Shown: positions 1 through 6,966 of the stretch, piece after piece
Position numbering within the stretch: the first letter of the stretch is position 1
How the letters are laid out: each line of letters begins with the position of its first letter
NCBI GenBank assembly: GCA_018699075.1
Contig: JABIPV010000245.1
Span: 1-6,966, forward strand
Length of the DNA stretch: 6,966 nt
Source of the DNA: Kordiimonadaceae bacterium
GTDB taxonomy: Bacteria > Pseudomonadota > Alphaproteobacteria > Sphingomonadales > Emcibacteraceae
Reading direction: 5' to 3'
The notes under the pieces: generated by a model
The model's input: only the letters and a program-made list of their open reading frames with translations
Database searches by the model: none
What the model was told of the DNA's origin: nothing
Translations under genes and position numbers: made by a program

Positions 1-851
1 AATCTTCTTCCACAATTCCCAAACATATTGCCCTTATGCTTGCTCAAGATGAAGTGCTTTCTGTTTGTGCGCCGATCCTAGAATATTCACCATTACTCAG
101 TGATGCCGATTTAAAAGAAATCATCACCGCAACAACACTTGCAGGATCCCTTGGTGCCATTGCAAAACGAGAAGGAATTAGTGAAGATGTTTGTGACGCC
201 ATTTCAACAAGCCTGGATATTCCGGCTGTCACAAATCTACTAACCAATCAAAGTGCGCAAATCCGTGAAGAAACACTAGATTTAATCATCAATGAAGCGC
301 AAAATAACCAAATAATTGAATGGCACGAACCGCTAGCCAAGAGGCCAAACCTTTCCATTCGCGCAATGAAACGCATAGCTACATTTGTCGCATCATCACT
401 GGTGGATACCATGATCAGCAGAAATAAGCTCGACCCGGATCAAGGTGAAGAATTACTGGTTCGAGTTCGTGATCGTATAACAAAAGAAACACCAGATAGT
501 GACGACCAACGCACAATCGCCGCACAAGCCCAAGATTTATTTGATAGAGGGGTAATCGATGATGAATTCATCCAAAATGCCATCAAAAATAAACAACGCG
601 AACTTATTATCCAATCTTTAATTCTATTATCTGAACTGCCCGATGATTCGGTTCGTAAAATGTTAGTTAAGAAAAAAGGTACATTAACTGTTTCCCTTGC
701 TTGGAAAGCAGGATTAAGTATGAGAACCGCTCTAAAAATGCAAAGCGAACTTGCACATGTACCACCTGATGAATTTTTAAATGCTAAAAATGGTATCGAC
801 TACCCAATGTCCGTAAAACAAATGGAATATGATATTGCTCTTTATGAGTAA
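1..851 (+). CDS. DUF2336 domain protein, 3' part (5'-truncated by window edge)
   Basis: The reading frame is already open at base 3 and runs without a stop to TAA at 849-851, giving 282 visible residues. The first ATG in frame (position 36) is unlikely to be the true start, because the upstream codons (SSSTIPKHIALM...) continue the family pattern of a Pro/Ala-rich turn followed by 'VCAPILEYSPLLSDADLKEII'. That pattern, the following 'AIAKREGISEDVCDAI' and the C-terminal 'NAKNGIDYPMS' ending match my recollection of DUF2336 (Pfam PF10098), an alpha-helical, HEAT-like family of unknown function found mainly in Alphaproteobacteria. No signal peptide or membrane segment is visible in this part. 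The C-terminus looks complete. No clear terminator follows; the next 160 bases hold a heptad CAATT repeat and then a hairpin repeat. Family assignment is fairly secure; function is unknown. Confidence 0.8.
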   Translation, partial: SSSTIPKHIALMLAQDEVLSVCAPILEYSPLLSDADLKEIITATTLAGSLGAIAKREGISEDVCDAISTSLDIPAVTNLLTNQSAQIREETLDLIINEAQNNQIIEWHEPLAKRPNLSIRAMKRIATFVASSLVDTMISRNKLDPDQGEELLVRVRDRITKETPDSDDQRTIAAQAQDLFDRGVIDDEFIQNAIKNKQRELIIQSLILLSELPDDSVRKMLVKKKGTLTVSLAWKAGLSMRTALKMQSELAHVPPDEFLNAKNGIDYPMSVKQMEYDIALYE

Positions 852-858
852 GTTTTTT

Positions 859-893
859 CAATTGGCAATTTTCAATTAAATAAAGTCAATTAG
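859..893. repeat. Degenerate heptamer repeat (CAATTNN)
   Basis: The pentamer CAATT starts at 859, 866, 873 and 887, i.e. on an exact 7-base grid with only the 880 register missing. It lies 8 bases after the stop codon of the DUF2336 gene in AT-rich DNA. It may be a slippage-born microrepeat or a protein-binding array. Nothing in the sequence decides between these. Confidence 0.35.
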
Positions 894-918
894 CTATCAT
901 TACATTGATCGACCCAGT

Positions 919-942
919 GTCTGCTTTCGACCCAAAGCGGAC
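919..942. repeat. Hairpin repeat copy A
   Basis: Near-palindrome with 9-base arms GTCTGCTTT (919-927) and AAAGCGGAC (934-942) around a 6-base loop CGACCC. The single non-Watson-Crick position would be a U-G wobble in RNA. It sits between the DUF2336 gene and the first membrane-protein paralog. Copies at 1740-1763 and 2581-2604 are the same element in the opposite orientation. There is no T-run, so it is a poor intrinsic terminator; it resembles dispersed intergenic palindromes (REP-like). Confidence 0.75.
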
Positions 943-1005
943 TCTCGCAGTTCTGACTTTTGACCCACCTAATCAATTAATGTAAGCTTTCCAAAACTCA
1001 GGGAG
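934..1005 (+). repeat. Duplicated leader, copy 1 (upstream of first paralog)
   Basis: This 72-base block corresponds base-for-base (constant offset 821) to 1755-1826. The best-conserved parts are 934-951 (17 of 18 identical) and 978-1005 (27 of 28 identical, ending in the AGGGAG ribosome binding site). The middle part is more diverged. The constant offset continues to the start codons (1012 and 1833), so the whole hairpin-to-ATG interval has the same length in both copies. Confidence 0.8.
960..988 (+). promoter_or_regulatory. Putative promoter of first paralog
   Basis: TTGACC (960-965), a good -35, is followed after 17 bases by TAAGCT (983-988), a weak -10 keeping the first, second and last consensus bases. 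The same pair with the same 17-base gap recurs at 1781-1809, although the spacer sequences differ. Transcription would start around 995, giving a very short leader. The weak -10 keeps confidence low. Confidence 0.4.
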
Positions 1006-1011
1006 AAATAA

Positions 1012-1716
1012 ATGTTACTTCGACGTTTTACAAAACACATAACCGATCAAAACTGGTTCGCGGTAAGCCTTGATGTGATTGTGGTTATCGTCGGTATCTT
1101 CCTTGGGTTACAGGTGCAAAATTGGTACGAGGCTCAAGCGGACCGTGAATTGGAGAAAGTATATTTGCAACGTCTTCTTGATGATGCAGATGCTTCTATA
1201 GCAGCGCTGGGGCACAACATTACTCTCGGTGAGACAAGAATTGAGGCCATCGATAGAGCTTACCAACTTATGTTCAATCACCAGATAACCGAAGATAATC
1301 GTGAAGAGTTTTCCAATTACTTTAATGATCATAAAGGGTTTAGTATAATGGACGTTTATCTAACGACTATTGACGAATTAGTCGCATCGGGACAAGTGAC
1401 CTTAATCCAATCGAATGAAATTAGAGAGGCTACCGGGTTATTACGCAAAGAATATGATGTTGCAGATCGCTCTCAACAGAGAGAGGCTGCTGCATTGGTA
1501 AGACTATTTGTCGATATTAACGAGCTAATCAAATTGGATGAAATGGGAAAAGTGATCCTAAACCCCTTAGCAGACTTAAATGGCGACGGTATAATTTTAA
1601 GAAAATTCAGAATGATATTGGGGCTCCAAAGACAGTTTCATGTTTATAATATCCGAATATACAATTATACGAAGGAATACTGGGAAAAGGTTTCCGAAGA
1701 ACTAGATAAACATTAA
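1012..1716 (+). CDS. Single-pass membrane protein, DUF6090-like family (paralog 1)
   Basis: Protein of 234 residues. The ATG at 1012 is preceded by AGGGAG with a 6-base gap, a strong ribosome binding site. Residues 1-14 are basic; residues 16-36 form one membrane helix (WFAVSLDVIVVIVGIFLGLQ) with a buried Asp21. A charged, helix-forming region with many Glu/Asp/Arg follows (about 40-80), then a soluble domain with the motif 'TIDELVASGQVTLIQSNEIR' near 119-138. By the positive-inside rule the N-terminus is cytoplasmic and the domain periplasmic. The layout and the 'SGQ...IQ...IR' signature recall the DUF6090-type family, whose function is unknown. The next gene is a paralog: 31 of the first 40 residues are identical, and SGQ falls at 126-128 in both. 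The stop TAA overlaps ATG (TAATG), which begins a fragment resembling the start of another copy. Gene call secure; role unknown. Confidence 0.85.
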   Translation: MLLRRFTKHITDQNWFAVSLDVIVVIVGIFLGLQVQNWYEAQADRELEKVYLQRLLDDADASIAALGHNITLGETRIEAIDRAYQLMFNHQITEDNREEFSNYFNDHKGFSIMDVYLTTIDELVASGQVTLIQSNEIREATGLLRKEYDVADRSQQREAAALVRLFVDINELIKLDEMGKVILNPLADLNGDGIILRKFRMILGLQRQFHVYNIRIYNYTKEYWEKVSEELDKH

Positions 1717-1736
1717 TGATACTTCGTCCTTTTTTG
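1716..1736 (+). pseudogene. Remnant of a paralog start (MILRPF...)
   Basis: The 14 bases TTAATGATACTTCG at 1713-1726 recur exactly at 1830-1843, where they hold the start codon of the second paralog. Reading on from the ATG at 1716 gives M-I-L-R-P-F, against M-I-L-R-R-F in the intact gene, and then similarity is lost. There is no ribosome binding site in front, because the preceding bases belong to the end of the first paralog; the frame closes after 22 codons (TGA at 1782-1784). The simplest reading is a scar of a deleted or recombined copy. Chance is the alternative. Confidence 0.45.
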
Positions 1737-1739
1737 AAC

Positions 1740-1763
1740 GGCTGCTTATGGCCGAAAGCAGAC
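1740..1763. repeat. Hairpin repeat copy B
   Basis: Imperfect copy with right arm AAAGCAGAC (1755-1763) and a decayed left arm GGCTGCTTA (1740-1748). It differs from copy C (2581-2604) at 3 of 24 positions, all in the left half and its border with the loop. It has the same orientation as C and the opposite of A. The flank TCTCGCAGT to its right is nevertheless shared with copy A. Confidence 0.65.
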
Positions 1764-1826
1764 TCTCGCAGTGTGTCTTTTTGACCAATCAATTCAAGTA
1801 ATGTAAGCTCTCCAAAACTCAGGGAG
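1755..1826 (+). repeat. Duplicated leader, copy 2 (upstream of second paralog)
   Basis: Counterpart of 934-1005 at a constant offset of 821 bases. It ends in AGGGAG, the ribosome binding site of the second paralog. The last 28 bases differ from copy 1 at one position only (C1810 for T989). Confidence 0.8.
1781..1809 (+). promoter_or_regulatory. Putative promoter of second paralog
   Basis: TTGACC (1781-1786), a 17-base spacer, then TAAGCT (1804-1809), matching the candidate in front of the first paralog in both hexamers and spacing. The spacer appears shifted internally (AATCAATT lies at 971-978 in copy 1 but 1787-1794 here) while its length is kept, which favours a real promoter. The -10 is weak. 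Confidence 0.4.
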
Positions 1827-1832
1827 GGTTTA

Positions 1833-2567
1833 ATGATACTTCGACGATTTATGCAGCACGTGAAAGAACAGAGCTGGTTCGCAGTCGGCCTTGATGTGAT
1901 AGTCGTTATTGTAGGTATCTTTCTCGGTTTACAGGTGCAGGCTTGGTATGAGGATCAGGCGGTGCGCGAGCAAGAACTAACTTATCTCAATCAGCTTCAC
2001 GAAGAGGTTGTCGAAATTACGGAGATTGCTGAATTTAGGTACGACAGAGCAACAAAAAAAATGGAGGTGCTCCAATTCATTACTCACTATTTTAGCGAAA
2101 ATACCACCCCGCCAGAGCTATCCGATAATCATTGCGTGGCCATTGTAAATAGCCATATTCGCAATAGTCCTTCCCTCTCGCTATCAACCCTGACAGAAAT
2201 TATCAACAGTGGTCAAATCAATATCATTCAGAATAAAAATATTCGATCATTGATAACCAATTATATAAGAGAAAATGAACGAAGTATGAGGGTTGAGGCA
2301 TCATCAGAAGGTAATACAAAAAGAATGGGGTCAATATACCCTGACATGATTAAAGTTGGCCCATTTATCGATATAGACGAATCAACAAGTTATGGAAGAA
2401 CTCACCAATGTAATTTTACAATGATGAATGAAAGTCAGGCCTTTCAAAATGATTTGTTAGCTAATGCATCTTTATTGAATGTTTTGCGTCGACTATTTCC
2501 AAGACAAATACCTATATTAAATGAGCTACATGACCAGATTGACCGTTCGCTTGGTCTAACTCATTGA
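1833..2567 (+). CDS. Single-pass membrane protein, DUF6090-like family (paralog 2)
   Basis: Protein of 244 residues. The ATG at 1833 lies 5 bases after AGGGAGG, a strong ribosome binding site. The order is as in the preceding gene: basic N-terminus, membrane helix at about 16-36 with Asp21, a charged helical stretch at about 40-80, then a presumably periplasmic domain with 'TLTEIINSGQINIIQNKNIR' near 119-138. Residues 15-40 match paralog 1 at 24 of 26 positions, whereas most of the rest is strongly diverged. The two Cys (at about 101 and in 'HQCNF') are absent from the other paralog's domain and could form a disulfide if periplasmic. The gene ends in TGA 57 bases before the convergent argB, with hairpin copy C between. 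The gene is real; family placement is from pattern memory; no function can be assigned. Confidence 0.85.
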   Translation: MILRRFMQHVKEQSWFAVGLDVIVVIVGIFLGLQVQAWYEDQAVREQELTYLNQLHEEVVEITEIAEFRYDRATKKMEVLQFITHYFSENTTPPELSDNHCVAIVNSHIRNSPSLSLSTLTEIINSGQINIIQNKNIRSLITNYIRENERSMRVEASSEGNTKRMGSIYPDMIKVGPFIDIDESTSYGRTHQCNFTMMNESQAFQNDLLANASLLNVLRRLFPRQIPILNELHDQIDRSLGLTH

Positions 2568-2580
2568 CAAGACTTTGAGA

Positions 2581-2604
2581 GTCCGCTTTTGGCCGAAAGC
2601 AGAC
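2581..2604. repeat. Hairpin repeat copy C, between convergent genes
   Basis: Arms GTCCGCTTT (2581-2589) and AAAGCAGAC (2596-2604) around the loop TGGCCG, with one wobble position. It is the only structured element in the 57-base gap between the second paralog and argB. It could therefore slow or end transcription from both sides or shield mRNA 3' ends, although it lacks a T-run on either strand. Its reverse complement differs from copy A at only two positions. Confidence 0.75.
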
Positions 2605-2624
2605 ACTGAATATCTCACGAAATA

Positions 2625-3512
2625 TTAATTTTTAATAAGTGTTCCGGCACCGTGCTCTGTGAAAAGCTCAAGCAATAAAGCATGTTCAACCCTGCCATCA
2701 ATGATGACAGATGCACCGACATTGTCATGAATGGCTTTGATGCAGGTTTCCACTTTTGGTATCATCCCCCCAATGATTGTCCCGTCATCAATCAGCGCCG
2801 TTGCTTCTTCTTCATTCATATCTGCAATTAAATTCTTATCTTTATCAAGCACACCAACAACATCAGTAAGCAACAATAAACGTTCTGCCTTTAACGCTCC
2901 CGCAATGGCGCCTGCCATCGTATCCGCGTTAATATTGTATGTTTCTCCGTTCTCGCCTAAACCAATTGGCGCAATAACTGGAATAACATCCGTTTTTTCA
3001 AATGTACGCAAAAAGTCCGCATTCACTTGTGATGGATAACCTACATAACCAAGGTCAAGTACCTTCTCAATATTGGAGTCTGGGTCTTTACGCGTCCGCT
3101 TTAAGGGCTCTGCGATCACCAGATTACTATCTTTTCCAGAAAGGCCTACCGCTTGTCCGCCGATTTTATTTATCGATCCTACGATTGATTTATTAATGCT
3201 GCCTGAAAGAACCATCTCCACGACTTCGATAGTGGCTTTATCAGTTACCCTAAGACCGTCAATGAATGAACTTTCAATCTTAAGTCGTTCTAACATTTTG
3301 CCTATTTGTGGACCACCGCCATGAACCACGATCGGATTCATTCCTACCTGTTTCATCAAAACAATATCACGGGCAAAATCTTCCGCTAGTGCATCATCAA
3401 CCATAGCATGACCGCCATATTTAATGACAAACGACTTACCCGCATGTTCACGCATGTAAGGAAGTGCTTCCGTAAGGGTTCTTGCTTTTCTTAATAAAGA
3501 TGGGTCTGTCAT
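2625..3512 (-). CDS. argB: Acetylglutamate kinase
   Basis: Phosphorylates N-acetyl-L-glutamate with ATP, the second step of arginine synthesis, in the cytoplasm. The 295-residue protein shows the amino-acid-kinase landmarks: VIKYGGHAM with catalytic Lys31, VVHGGGPQI (62-70) for phosphate binding, GLRVTD (86-91) with substrate-binding Arg88, GKDSN (126-130), NINADTMAG (193-201) and GGMIPK (248-253) with Lys253. About 23 residues precede the first kinase strand, forming the N-terminal helix of hexameric, arginine-inhibited enzymes; the C-terminal 'ELFTEHGAGT' also fits that class. Feedback inhibition by arginine is therefore inferred. The ATG is preceded by AAGGA about 10 bases upstream. It lies 25 bases after the engB stop and probably shares its transcript. 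It is the last gene of the unit and converges on the second membrane-protein paralog. Confidence 0.97.
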   Translation of the reverse strand: MTDPSLLRKARTLTEALPYMREHAGKSFVIKYGGHAMVDDALAEDFARDIVLMKQVGMNPIVVHGGGPQIGKMLERLKIESSFIDGLRVTDKATIEVVEMVLSGSINKSIVGSINKIGGQAVGLSGKDSNLVIAEPLKRTRKDPDSNIEKVLDLGYVGYPSQVNADFLRTFEKTDVIPVIAPIGLGENGETYNINADTMAGAIAGALKAERLLLLTDVVGVLDKDKNLIADMNEEEATALIDDGTIIGGMIPKVETCIKAIHDNVGASVIIDGRVEHALLLELFTEHGAGTLIKN

Positions 3513-6500
3513 AGTTTCTTATTCCTTAAACCGTCTTTTATACTAAGTCGGCAATCACACCTCTAAGCTCATCTAAACCATATCCTTTAACTGAACTTGT
3601 CATCAATACTATCGGATGGGCCGCGATATTTTTTACAATCGCTTTTTGAGTTTTTTCAACGAGCTTTTTCTGCTCTGCTATTTTTACTTTATCTATTTTC
3701 GTTAAGACGATCTGATATGATACAGCAGTTTCATCGAGCATTAACATTAATTCTTTGTCACTATCCTTAAGGCCATGCCGTCCATCTACAAGAACAAATA
3801 CCCGTCTTAAATTCGGGCGTCCACGTAAATATTCACGCATCAACTTCACCCATTCATTTACCAAAGAACGGGATACTTTCGCATATCCATAGCCCGGCAA
3901 ATCAACGATATAAAGACCATCTTTTTTACGGTCACCAAGAAAAAAGAAATTAAGTTGTTGAGTTCGCCCCGGCGTGTTTGAAGTTCTGGCTAAATTATTA
4001 CGACCTGTAAGAGCGTTTAACAAACTAGATTTACCTACGTTTGAACGCCCCGCAAACGCAATTTCTGTCGCATTTGGTTCCGGTAGCTGTGAAAGAGAAG
4101 CTGCTCCGAGCAAAAATTCACATGCACTACGAAAAAGTAGACGTCCTCTTTCGATAAAGGCCGCCTGCTCTTGTTCTGTTTTCTCATTTTCTAACAAATT
4201 AGTCGCCTTGAGAGTTTGTTTTTGCTTCAACCCTACGCATAATTACCCATTGTTGACAGATGGTAAGAATATTATTCCATGTCCAATAAATTACAAGTCC
4301 TACAGAGAAACCCGCGAGAATGAATGTAAACATTACCGGCATAAAGGCGAATATTTTTCGTTGTATAGGGTCAGCCATCGGCGGATTAAGTTTTTGTTGG
4401 ATATACATGGTAAAGCCCATAAATATTGGCAGTATTCCAAGTGCAAGGAACCCTGTAGGCTCCCACGGAATAAGACCGAATAAGTTGGTCACCAACATCG
4501 GATCAGGTGCACTCAAATCTTTAATCCATCCATAAAATGGTGCATGGCGCATATCGATGGTCACATAAAGCACTTTATAGAGTGAGAAGAAAATAGGGAT
4601 TTGGATAAAAATCGGCAAACAACTGGCAAGAGGGTTTACTTTCTCGTCTTTATAAAGCTTCATGGTTTCTTGTTGCATGCGCGCTTTATCTTCGCCGTAT
4701 TTTTCTTTTAATTTCTGCATTTTAGGCTGTAGCAATTTCATTTTTCCCATTGATTCGTATTGCTTGTTAGCCATTGGAAACAAGAAGCCTTTAATCACTA
4801 CGGTAAGAAGTAAAATGGCAACCCCAAAGTTCCCAACTATGCCATAGAAGAAATGTAGACCAATATATATTGGCTTTGTAATGAAATGGAACCAACCCCA
4901 GTCAATGGCATAATCAAACATCTTAATGCCTTCAACTTCTGTATAATGGTCTAGAAGGTCAACTTCTTTAGCACCCGCGAAGAAACGCGCTGTTTTTTCA
5001 AGCGAACTGCCAGGTGCAATTGCGGCTCTATTGGTGGCAAAATTCACATGAAATTGCTGTCCACCATTTTGCGATGTCTGTGAAACGTTGGTCGCAAAAT
5101 TCTCATCTTGATTAGGTACCAAAGCAACAAGCCAGTTTTTATCGGTAATCCCGACCCAACCGCCGCCTGTAACTTCATCTCTTGGATATTCATCTGCATC
5201 TGCATCTTTTATATCTTCAAAGGTAATTTCTTCTTTGCCTTCATCACCAACACGTAATGGTCCTTCATGAAGAATAAATAATCCTTGTCCTTCACCGCCT
5301 TCACGGTACACACGGCCATAAGTTGCCATTGACACTGTTTCAGATGAATTGTTATCTACACGTTGTTTAACCGTAAACATATAATCTTTATCAAGTGATA
5401 CTTCACGTGTGAACAAAAGGCCTTCACCGTTATCCCATGTAAAAATAATGCTTTGATCCACCGTAAGCACCGTATTGCTCGCGCTCCATACTGAGCTATT
5501 ATCAGGTTTCTTACCGTCACCGATCCAACCAAAATCAGCAAAATATGCTTCAAATGCTTCAGAGGGGTTTAGAACTTTAACTAAAGCAGAATCAGGTTCA
5601 ACGGTTTCGCGGTAATCTTTCAATGCAAGGTCATCAAAACGTAAGCCTTTTAAACTGATCGTACCTATGAGCCTAGGGCTATCAACTATGATATTATTTC
5701 GTGAGGCAATAACCCCTTCACGACTTTCTGAAACTTCTTTAATAACCGCAGCGGCCATACCGGGAATTCCACCGTCCGAGACATCAGCTGCAGCCATATC
5801 AGGAATACCCGCGACTTCTTCAGTCGCTGCCTGTTCTGCCAATACTTGCTCCTGGGCATCACGCTGCGGAGAGCTATAAAAATATTCCCAGCCAAAAAGA
5901 ATGACGATCGTTAGGACAATTGCCATTATAAAATTACGGTTTTCTTCCATTATATTATCTCAATTTTTTGCCGGCACTTTCGGCATTACAATTACAATTT
6001 TTTGATTCAGTATTATCTTTTTGTGGAACCGGATCATATCCACTATCACCCCATGGGTGACACCTTAAAATTCTTTTCGCACCTAACCACCCACCTTTAA
6101 GCGGACCGTGTATTTCTATCGCTTCTACTGCATATGACGAACACGTTGGAAGGTATCGACACTTTGGACCAAGAAGAGGTGAGATGACATACTTATAGAC
6201 AGTGATCAATGCTTTCAAGACATAAGACAATATTGAGCTTAAAAAATTTATTATATATGATAATATTTTCATGATTTTTTGCTCTTATCATCATGTAATT
6301 TTCTTAAGCACCACTTCATATCGCGAATCAATTCATTGAAAGGATACTCAGTGATTTCTTTTCTGGCGATGATCACATAGTCATAATTAAGCTTTGCATC
6401 TTCTGCCATGACTTTCTTCACTACTTCACGCAGTCTTCTTTTTGCCTTGTTACGAAGGATCGCATTACCTACTTTTTTACTTGCAGTATAACCAACACGA

Positions 6501-6966
6501 ATACCTTCTTTTTCACCGCTGGGCTTCGCGGCTACTTGAACCACCATTGCCTTGGAAATCCATTTTTTGCGCAAGCCAGCAACACGAAGAAAATCACTTC
6601 TTTTCTTCAACATAGTAATATTTACATCTTTATTTTCAATCACTTGGCTCATAATTAAAAATCCACAAAAAAACCGGTCACTTACGCAAAGGACCGGCTT
6701 TCAAATTCGCGATATATACGATTATCAGGAAGCTTATGCTGATAAACGTTTACGTCCTTTCGCACGACGGGCAGCAAGAACACGTCTGCCACCAACTGTC
6801 GCAGAACGCGAACGGAAACCGTGACGGCGTTTACGAACGAGGACACTAGGTTGATATGTACGTTTCACTGGACTACTCCATATGCCTAAAAGGCGCTAAA
6901 TTAATATTCTATCAATCAACAATGATTGACTAATGTTTATGAGAACGGGTGTATAATGGGTAAGAT

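Overview
The window looks like a low-GC, probably marine or aquatic, alphaproteobacterial chromosome. Three things point there: the minus-strand order rpmH-rnpA-yidD-yidC-engB-argB, which is a classic alphaproteobacterial arrangement; a YidC core of alphaproteobacterial type, with Lys rather than Arg in the hydrophilic groove; and a DUF2336 protein, a family largely confined to Alphaproteobacteria. Genus cannot be fixed from the sequence alone.

Layout. Positions 1-851 (+) carry the 3' part of a DUF2336-family gene whose start lies outside the window. Positions 852-2624 form an accessory stretch with two tandem paralogous genes (+; 1012-1716 and 1833-2567) for short proteins with one N-terminal membrane helix. 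These genes are separated and bounded by three copies of a roughly 24-nt near-palindromic hairpin (919-942, 1740-1763, 2581-2604). Each paralog is preceded by the same 72-nt leader, at exactly the same distance from its ATG. From 2625 to 6868 all genes lie on the minus strand and read rpmH, rnpA, yidD, yidC, engB, argB, with very tight spacing from rnpA onwards. Positions 6869-6966 hold the rpmH leader, a 7-bp-arm inverted repeat and promoter-like sequences.

Function. rpmH (L34), rnpA (RNase P protein), yidD and yidC (membrane insertion) and engB (ribosome-assembly GTPase) form a ribosome/tRNA/membrane-biogenesis unit. argB, the second step of arginine synthesis after N-acetylglutamate, is appended at its end. 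A strong intrinsic terminator between rpmH and rnpA probably lets abundant L34 mRNA be made while the downstream genes are read at a lower level.

The least ordinary part is the tandem paralog region. Its units are hairpin + leader + gene; the leaders are conserved more closely than silent codon positions; and just after the first paralog's stop there is a remnant that resembles the start of another copy. This suggests an array that has expanded and contracted. No complete new defence or mobile system is evident, and the biochemical role of the paralogs is unknown.
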